Positions 30,762 to 36,059 of a stretch of 36,059 nucleotides of DNA are shown here, piece after piece. Position 1 is the first letter of the stretch; the number at the start of each line of letters is the position of its first letter. The notes beneath the pieces are model-generated. The model saw nothing but the letters and a program-made list of their open reading frames with translations. It did not search any database and had not been told where the DNA came from. Position numbers and translations under genes: made by a program. Origin of the DNA: Patescibacteria group bacterium (GTDB taxonomy: Bacteria > Patescibacteriota > Minisyncoccia > UBA6257 > HR35); the NCBI GenBank assembly GCA_030550735.1, contig JAUQOT010000002.1:1-36059 (forward strand), given 5' to 3'.

Positions 30762-33700
30762 TTTTAAAAATTTTATTGAAAAGTTCTTCTAAAATTGTAA
30801 GATAATTAGCTTCGCCACTTTCAACTTTGTCCATATTCTTTTCTAAAATCCTTGTAAATTCCTCATCAATATATTGAAAGTATTTTTCTTTTAGATATTG
30901 ATAAATCGTTTTGCCCCAACTTGTTGGAATTAAATAACCAGATTTATTTAAAATATATTTTCTTTCAAGCAAAGTTGAAATAAAAGTTGCATAAGTTGAG
31001 GGTCTGCCCAAACCTCTTTTTTTCATTTCTTCTATTAATTCACCCTGAGTATAATAAAATTCTTTAGGAACCCTTTGAATTCTTAGATTTTTCACAATGA
31101 ATTCGCCCTCTTCCAATTTTGTTTCTTTAAGATGATAATAAAATTCTAAATAACCCCTTTCTTTAATTTTTTTAATTTCTTCAAAATCTTTTTCTAAATC
31201 TTCTAGATAAATTTTACCATTTATTTTAATAATTTTTGCTTCTTTTACTTGAGAAGCAAGAAAACGATTAACAATTAAACCGTAAAGTTTTAAATGATTG
31301 CTTGTTAAACTTCGATCACCTAAAACAATCATTTCTTCAATTAATTCATCAACAGTTAAAGCTTTTGTTGGTCTTATGCCTTCATGTGTTCCTGGGGAAC
31401 CAAAATGATTGGGTTTAAAAATTTCTATTTTGTTTAAATTTTCTAAAAATTCTCGAGCAACTCTTAAGCCAAAATCAGATATATAAGTTGAATCGGTTCG
31501 ATGATAAGTAATCAAACCTCTTTCAAACAAATCTTGAGCCAATTTCATTGTTTGGTCGGCTCCGAATTTAAAAAAATTAAAAGCATCTTTTAAAAGATTA
31601 CTCGTATCATAAGGCGGTAGAGGTTTTCTAATTTCTTCTTCCTCTTTATTGATTTTTATTCTTACTTTAAGTTCTTTATTTTTAAATTTTTCTCTTATCT
31701 TCTTTACAAAATTTTTATTATCTGTTTCTAATCTAATTAAAGAATCATCAAAACCAACTCTTAAATAATAAATTTTATTCTTAACTTTTTCGGCTCTTTC
31801 TAGAATCCAGCCCAAAATAGGTGTTTGAACTCTACCAGCAGAAAGGTTTAAATTTTTAAAATGATTTTGAATTTTTTCACTTAAAAAAAAGCCAACCCAC
31901 CTATCAGAAATCCTTCGTAAAAGCTGTGCTTCAACTAAGTAAGTATTGATTTCGCGTGGTTCTTTTATTCTTTTCAAAAACTCCTCGCGAGTAATTTCAT
32001 GAAGTTCGATTCTTAAAATATTCTTATTATATGGATAAAGATAATTAAAGAGATCGAAAGCTATTTTTTCACCTTCGGCATCAGGATCAGAAGCTAAATA
32101 AATTTTATCAACCTCCAAGGCTAATTTTTTGAGACCTTCAATTAACTCCTCTTTGGTATAAATTTCTTTACTTCCACAAACGGGACAAAAATTTTCGGTG
32201 TAATTTAGATGACGATCGCAACTTCGACATATTTTTATAAACTGAAAAATAGGTATAAACTGACTATCAATTTTTTTGACCCCATAATAGCCATCTGAGT
32301 AAGTTAAATCAACAAAATGTCCCATTGTTGCGCAAATATTTAAATGTAAATTACCTAAAGAAATTTCATAGAGAGTTAATCCGTTTTTAATTCTTCTTGC
32401 TGGTTTACCAAAAAAATTAGCTATTGTTCTTGCTTTGGTTGGTGATTCAACAATAACAAGAGCGGTTTCAATTGGATCTTTAAATTCTATCTCTTTTCCT
32501 TCGATTACTTTCTTAACAATATTTCTATCTTCGTCAATTTTCTTTAAAATATCTTCCAAATTAACTTCATTTACCTCTTTAAATTTAATTTGATAGCCTA
32601 AGATTTTTAACTTATTGGCTAAATGTTTAAGAAGTTTTTCATTCTCGGCTAATATTAAACTTAATCCCTTAGTTAACCCTAGGGGATAAAGTCTCGAAGT
32701 TCTTCCTGAAGCTTGAAGATAACCACGTGGATCAGAAACAATAAGAATCATTTCGCTGTCTCTTCTTTCTAATATAAGCAATGGATGTGTTTTAATTTTT
32801 TCAATAAAATCTTCTTGTTTTATAAGTTCTTCCCAGAAATTTTTTATAGTTTCTAACTTAGTTTTTAAAGATTCATTTTCTTTAATTGTATCTTCTTTAA
32901 GATAAGATATTTTCTTTAAAAAATTAATCTGTTTGTCAATAAATTTTTTTTCTTTTTCATCCAAAATTTCTCTTAAGGTTAAAGAAATTAAAAAAAGTTG
33001 GAGAGGGCTTAAAGATAATTTGAGAGATAAAATAAATTTGGGAATTCCAACAAAAAGCGCATATCTTACTTTTTGAGGTAAATCAATTCCTCGGGTAAGA
33101 GGATTTCTGATATTAGAAAAACCAACAATCACCTGAATTTTATTTTCTAAGAAGGCTTCAATGTTTTTATTATTAAAATTTTCGTAAGAAACAGCGTTAA
33201 TGCCGTTTTTATTTAGAAAGTGAACATAATTTTTAAGATCATCACGATTGTATTCTGAGCTTAAATAAACAAATCCTCCTTCTCCTAATTTTTTTATCCA
33301 TTTTATTGATTCTTCCCAAAGATTTTCCTTATTTACTAATTTATAAAGTTCTTCGATGTTTCTTAAATAGGTTGATGAAATACCAATCTCAAAACCTAAA
33401 AGTTCCTTAAAAAGATTTATTCTCTTTGTTTTTGGAGTTAGGGTTGCTGAAGCAGCAATAATAATTCCTTTTTCTTTTTTGTTTATTTCAATTTTTAGAT
33501 TATTTTTTTCTTTGTTTTTTCTTTTTAATTCAATGATTTCCAAAGCTTGATTTATTTCTTCCTCGGTGATTTTTGCTAGTTTTAAGACTTTGTCAATATT
33601 TTTAGGTTGTCTAATTAAAGAATCGGCATCATCAATAAAAACTAAATCAAAATTTTTAGGAATAATATCAAAATTTTTGTGGAGAAAATTAGAAGTTGTA

Positions 33701-34230
33701 ACTAAAATATCAAAATCTTCATTTAAAAGTTTTTCTTTATCTTTTGGTTTTTTTATTACAAGAATTTTTTTTGAAGTTTGAAAAATTTTTAATTTTTTTT
33801 CTATTTCATTAAGGAGAATTTTGGACGGAACAAGATAATAAACTTTTCCAGGAAGAAAATGAGAAATAGCAATTCCAAAAGTCGTTTTTCCAATACCAGT
33901 TGGTGCAATAATTGTAAAAGATTCGTGGCGAAAAACTCTTTTTGCCCAATAAAGATTTAATTTGAATGGTTTTGTTTTAAGATTTTTTTCAAAGAAGTTT
34001 ATATATTCATTAAGTTTTTTTAAAAGAAGATAATCTTCTTCAAAAAATTTTAAAAATTTAGGATTAATCTCTTCTTTTTTTATTACTTCTAAGTTCTTGT
34101 TAAAAAATAGATAATCTTGTTCACATATTCCATAGTTATAAATTTCTTCTAAGGAAGCCCTATTTTTATCAATCGGACAAATATCTAAATAAATTATTGG
34201 AAGAGCGTTTATTTTTTTTCTTTTTTGCAT
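30748..34230 (-). CDS. rgy: Reverse gyrase
   Basis: ATP-dependent type IA topoisomerase that adds positive supercoils; the classic hyperthermophile protein. The 1160 residues have the diagnostic fusion. The helicase-like half has Walker A APTGIGKTT (109-117), DDAD box (200-203), SAT (261-263) and motif VI QASGRTSRL (506-514). A topoisomerase I half follows. TOPRIM shows VIVESPTKA (Glu595) and ASDPDAEGE (Asp715, Asp717, Glu719). A four-cysteine zinc finger is inserted (C668, C671, C682, C685). The active site GLITYHRTDST holds catalytic Tyr909, and GTHEGIRPT follows. The N-terminal zinc finger is degenerate, with only Cys18 and Cys36. Length is within the family range of about 1050-1250. It overlaps argS by 14 bases and diverges from the ParB-like gene. 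Confidence 0.95.
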   Translation of the reverse strand: MQKRKKINALPIIYLDICPIDKNRASLEEIYNYGICEQDYLFFNKNLEVIKKEEINPKFLKFFEEDYLLLKKLNEYINFFEKNLKTKPFKLNLYWAKRVFRHESFTIIAPTGIGKTTFGIAISHFLPGKVYYLVPSKILLNEIEKKLKIFQTSKKILVIKKPKDKEKLLNEDFDILVTTSNFLHKNFDIIPKNFDLVFIDDADSLIRQPKNIDKVLKLAKITEEEINQALEIIELKRKNKEKNNLKIEINKKEKGIIIAASATLTPKTKRINLFKELLGFEIGISSTYLRNIEELYKLVNKENLWEESIKWIKKLGEGGFVYLSSEYNRDDLKNYVHFLNKNGINAVSYENFNNKNIEAFLENKIQVIVGFSNIRNPLTRGIDLPQKVRYALFVGIPKFILSLKLSLSPLQLFLISLTLREILDEKEKKFIDKQINFLKKISYLKEDTIKENESLKTKLETIKNFWEELIKQEDFIEKIKTHPLLILERRDSEMILIVSDPRGYLQASGRTSRLYPLGLTKGLSLILAENEKLLKHLANKLKILGYQIKFKEVNEVNLEDILKKIDEDRNIVKKVIEGKEIEFKDPIETALVIVESPTKARTIANFFGKPARRIKNGLTLYEISLGNLHLNICATMGHFVDLTYSDGYYGVKKIDSQFIPIFQFIKICRSCDRHLNYTENFCPVCGSKEIYTKEELIEGLKKLALEVDKIYLASDPDAEGEKIAFDLFNYLYPYNKNILRIELHEITREEFLKRIKEPREINTYLVEAQLLRRISDRWVGFFLSEKIQNHFKNLNLSAGRVQTPILGWILERAEKVKNKIYYLRVGFDDSLIRLETDNKNFVKKIREKFKNKELKVRIKINKEEEEIRKPLPPYDTSNLLKDAFNFFKFGADQTMKLAQDLFERGLITYHRTDSTYISDFGLRVAREFLENLNKIEIFKPNHFGSPGTHEGIRPTKALTVDELIEEMIVLGDRSLTSNHLKLYGLIVNRFLASQVKEAKIIKINGKIYLEDLEKDFEEIKKIKERGYLEFYYHLKETKLEEGEFIVKNLRIQRVPKEFYYTQGELIEEMKKRGLGRPSTYATFISTLLERKYILNKSGYLIPTSWGKTIYQYLKEKYFQYIDEEFTRILEKNMDKVESGEANYLTILEELFNKIFKNATY

Positions 34231-34307
34231 TATATTTTATTATAATTAATATTGATACAATTATCCGATTATCCAAAATGGTCACTTATTAGCGTAATTT
34301 TTACAAA
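34231..34307. promoter_or_regulatory. Divergent control region between reverse gyrase and the ParB-like gene
   Basis: On the minus strand TATAAT ends 8 bases before the reverse-gyrase ATG, suggesting a nearly leaderless mRNA. In the middle lies a tandem repeat, ATTATCC-G-ATTATCC (34260-34274), and further right a small inverted repeat ATTA-GCG-TAAT (34288-34298). Either could bind a regulator affecting both genes. No convincing -10 for the plus-strand gene was found. Confidence 0.4.
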
Positions 34308-35144
34308 ATGCCACGTGGCCGTAAAAAGTCTCAATTGGAAGGTAGTCTGGTTTTTCAAGATCCTTATCATCATCAAAATTTGGAATTGAAAATTATACCT
34401 ATTGAAAACTTATTCGTTGTCCCTCACCAAAGAAAACCAAGCGCTTATCACGTTAAACATCTTGTTAGTTCAATAGAAAGAATAGGTTTTATTGTTCCTA
34501 TAATTGTTATTGCTAGTCAAGACAATAATTATATGATTATTGATGGACAACATCGGTTTTTAGCAGCTAAAGAATTAGGAATAAGAGAACTTCCAGCTAT
34601 TGTTGTTCCTGAAAGATTAGCTCAGCTTATGATGAACTTTAATATTGAAAAAGAATTAAATATCAGAGAAAAATCTTATGTTGCGTTAGCAATTTATCGA
34701 CAACATCTCGAAGCTAATCCAGAAATGTTAGAATCAGATCCAGAACTAGTTGATGCTATTGAACAAGCTTATTATGTTACTTTAGGTATTGGTTATGAAA
34801 AAGTTGAAAAACTTTCTGGTAGTTCTTTTGAGCCAATTCTAAAAAAATGTGATTTCTTCGTTGATGAAAAACTTTCTGAAGCTTTAAAAATTAGAGAGCA
34901 GCGAGCTGAAAAAGTTATTCAGGCAAATAATTTAGTTAAAGAAATTGCTCAAAAACTTAAGGAAATGGATAAGTGGCATCCTTATGTTTATCAACAAATA
35001 ATTTCATGGTCAAATCCTTATAAGAGAAAAAGATTACCAACAGAATTTGACGATCTCTTTAATTCTATAATTGAGAATCTTGAAAAAGCTGTTCAAAATC
35101 CAACTCTTGTTTTAAGCGAAGTATTGGAGGAAGAAAGTTTTTAA
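34308..35144 (+). CDS. ParB-like N-terminal-domain protein
   Basis: Contains a ParB/Srx-type domain (about residues 26-105): LKIIPIENLFVVPHQRKPS, then LVSSIERIGFIVPIIV, and the conserved IIDGQHRFLAAKELG (GQHR at 80-83; the family usually has G-x-x-R), ending in ELPAIVV. In true ParB this domain binds CTP. The rest (about 110-278) is helical and not recognisable as the ParB HTH or dimer domain, and no parA lies nearby. It begins with a basic MPRGRKK tail. It could be a nucleoid-segregation protein or a transcriptional regulator; five bases separate it from pilB, so a role in pilus-gene control is conceivable. The ATG is embedded in a 10-base palindrome (34310-34319). Confidence 0.8.
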   Translation: MPRGRKKSQLEGSLVFQDPYHHQNLELKIIPIENLFVVPHQRKPSAYHVKHLVSSIERIGFIVPIIVIASQDNNYMIIDGQHRFLAAKELGIRELPAIVVPERLAQLMMNFNIEKELNIREKSYVALAIYRQHLEANPEMLESDPELVDAIEQAYYVTLGIGYEKVEKLSGSSFEPILKKCDFFVDEKLSEALKIREQRAEKVIQANNLVKEIAQKLKEMDKWHPYVYQQIISWSNPYKRKRLPTEFDDLFNSIIENLEKAVQNPTLVLSEVLEEESF

Positions 35145-35149
35145 TTATA

Positions 35150-36059
35150 ATGAAATATAATCTCGAGGAAGTTAGAAGTAAAATCGAAGAAGAAATTAAA
35201 AAACCCGTTGAGGTTGCTTCAATTGTTGATATTGTTCAGAATCTAATTATTTTTGGTTTTCTTAGTCGAGCTTCAGACATTCATTTTCAACCACGAGAAA
35301 AATATTTGATTGTAAGATATCGAATTGATGGAATAACCCATAATATTTTTAATATCCCCAAAGAACTTCACGAAGAAATAATTACAAGAATTAAAATTGT
35401 TTCTAATTTAAGAATTGACGAACATTTTGCTGCTCAAGATGGTAGATTCAGGTTTTATTTAGAAAACGAAAATTTAAGTTTTTTCGATGTTAGAGTTTCA
35501 ATTATGCCAACTTATTATGGAGAAAATGCCATTTTGAGACTTTTAGTTAATCCAGGAAAAAAATTTAATTTAGAAAACTTAGGACTTTCCGAAAGAGATC
35601 TAAATGAAATAAAAAAAGCTATTTCTAGACCTTATGGAATGATTCTTGCTACCGGGCCTACAGGATCAGGAAAAACCACAATGCTTTATACAATTTTAAA
35701 TGAACTTAATAAAGAAGGAGTTCATATTATTACAATTGAAGATCCAATCGAATATGCTATAGAAGGAGTAACCCAAATTCAGGTTAACCCACAAACAAAT
35801 TTAACTTTCGGTAAAGGATTAAGAGCTATTTTAAGGCAAGACCCCGATATTATTATGGTTGGTGAAATAAGAGATACCGAAACTGCTGAAATTGCTGTTA
35901 ATGCTGCTTTAACTGGTCATCTTCTTCTTTCAACGCTTCATACTAATGATGCTCCGAGTGCTGCTATAAGATTAATTGAATTAGGAGTCGAACCATATTT
36001 AATTACTTCAACAGTTAATGCAATTATTGGTCAAAGGTTAATTAGAACAATTTGTAATT
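35150..36059 (+). CDS. pilB: Second PilB/GspE-family ATPase (3' end cut by window edge)
   Basis: Paralogue of the ATPase at the window start, roughly half-identical by eye over the shared part. Translating from 35150: a short N-terminus (MKYNLEEVRSKIEEEIKKP), then FLSRASDIHFQPRE, the N2 domain with SNLRIDEHFAAQDGRF, Walker A GPTGSGKTT, the IEDPIEYAIEGVTQ segment, DIIMVGEIRD and STLHTNDAPSAA. The frame is open to the last base (LIRTICN), just where the zinc site should follow. It begins almost directly at N2, lacking the MshEN-type N-terminal domain of about 150 residues that many PilB have. The start is five bases after the ParB-like stop; no better upstream start exists. Confidence 0.92.
   Translation, partial: MKYNLEEVRSKIEEEIKKPVEVASIVDIVQNLIIFGFLSRASDIHFQPREKYLIVRYRIDGITHNIFNIPKELHEEIITRIKIVSNLRIDEHFAAQDGRFRFYLENENLSFFDVRVSIMPTYYGENAILRLLVNPGKKFNLENLGLSERDLNEIKKAISRPYGMILATGPTGSGKTTMLYTILNELNKEGVHIITIEDPIEYAIEGVTQIQVNPQTNLTFGKGLRAILRQDPDIIMVGEIRDTETAEIAVNAALTGHLLLSTLHTNDAPSAAIRLIELGVEPYLITSTVNAIIGQRLIRTICN

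Noticed and set aside
1..36059. CRISPR array or defence island
   Set aside because: No regularly spaced direct repeats were seen; the only repeats are within the surface-protein gene and short AT-rich motifs. No cas, restriction or toxin genes recognised.
1..36059. Circular closure of the window because both ends carry pilB sequence
   Set aside because: The two pieces cover overlapping parts of the family (both include Walker A through the His-box) with different sequence, so they are paralogues and not two halves of one gene.

Overview
The window looks like a stretch of chromosome from a small-genome, AT-rich bacterium of the Candidate Phyla Radiation (Patescibacteria), most likely a thermophile or hyperthermophile. 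The CPR placement is inference. It rests on very compact packing, many 4-base start/stop overlaps, paired type IV pilus ATPases, a minimal alanyl-tRNA synthetase, and a single-pass membrane protein and a repeat-bearing surface protein of kinds I associate with CPR genomes. Thermophily is argued mainly by a complete reverse gyrase (30748-34230, minus strand), a hallmark of hyperthermophiles. The very GC-rich tRNA stems in otherwise AT-rich DNA and the K/E/I-rich proteins agree with this. A bL9 gene makes a Parcubacteria-like lineage somewhat more likely than a Microgenomates-like one, but this is weak.

Layout. (1) 1-2303: tail of pilB and all of pilC. (2) 2343-7684: lysS, a truncated alaS, a membrane protein, khpA and trmD, followed by tRNA-Met and tRNA-Arg. 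(3) 7853-12221, minus strand: a surface protein, then polX, folD and tRNA-Ala. (4) 12333-18263: gyrB interrupted by an intein, a hydrophobic protein, clpP, tRNA-Asp, tRNA-Ile, tRNA-Leu, an alpha/beta hydrolase and a 51-residue zinc-binding protein behind its own promoter and a leader hairpin. (5) 18267-18956, minus: an FtsQ-like protein. (6) 18972-27227: serS, archease, a PfkB kinase, a flippase, rplI, tRNA-Val, clpB, secE, nusG and rplK. (7) 27217-28662, minus: a second flippase. (8) 28683-29180: a PAP2 phosphatase, convergent with (9) the minus-strand pair reverse gyrase-argS (34230 down to 29130). (10) 34308 to the end: a ParB-like protein and the front of a second pilB. No stretch over 300 bases lacks a gene.

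How the genes fit together. Translation dominates: Lys, Ala, Ser and Arg tRNA synthetases, seven tRNAs, TrmD, KhpA, L9, L11 and archease. DNA topology is the most distinctive theme, because DNA gyrase (with intein) and reverse gyrase sit in the same 36 kb. Proteostasis (ClpP, ClpB), envelope functions (PilB, PilC, two flippases, PAP2, FtsQ-like, surface repeat protein), transcription and secretion (NusG, SecE) and repair (PolX) fill the rest.

Three features stand out beyond ordinary gene content. An intein of about 520 residues splits the gyrase metal-binding D-x-D motif, and its first LAGLIDADG motif has lost the aspartate. Three genes upstream of tRNAs (clpP, rplI, folD) take their stop codon from the first bases of the tRNA, so tRNA maturation should cut the stop off the mRNA. 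The alanyl-tRNA synthetase ends before its editing domain. Shine-Dalgarno sequences are scarce, and several -10-like boxes lie only 4-11 bases before start codons, which suggests leaderless transcripts.
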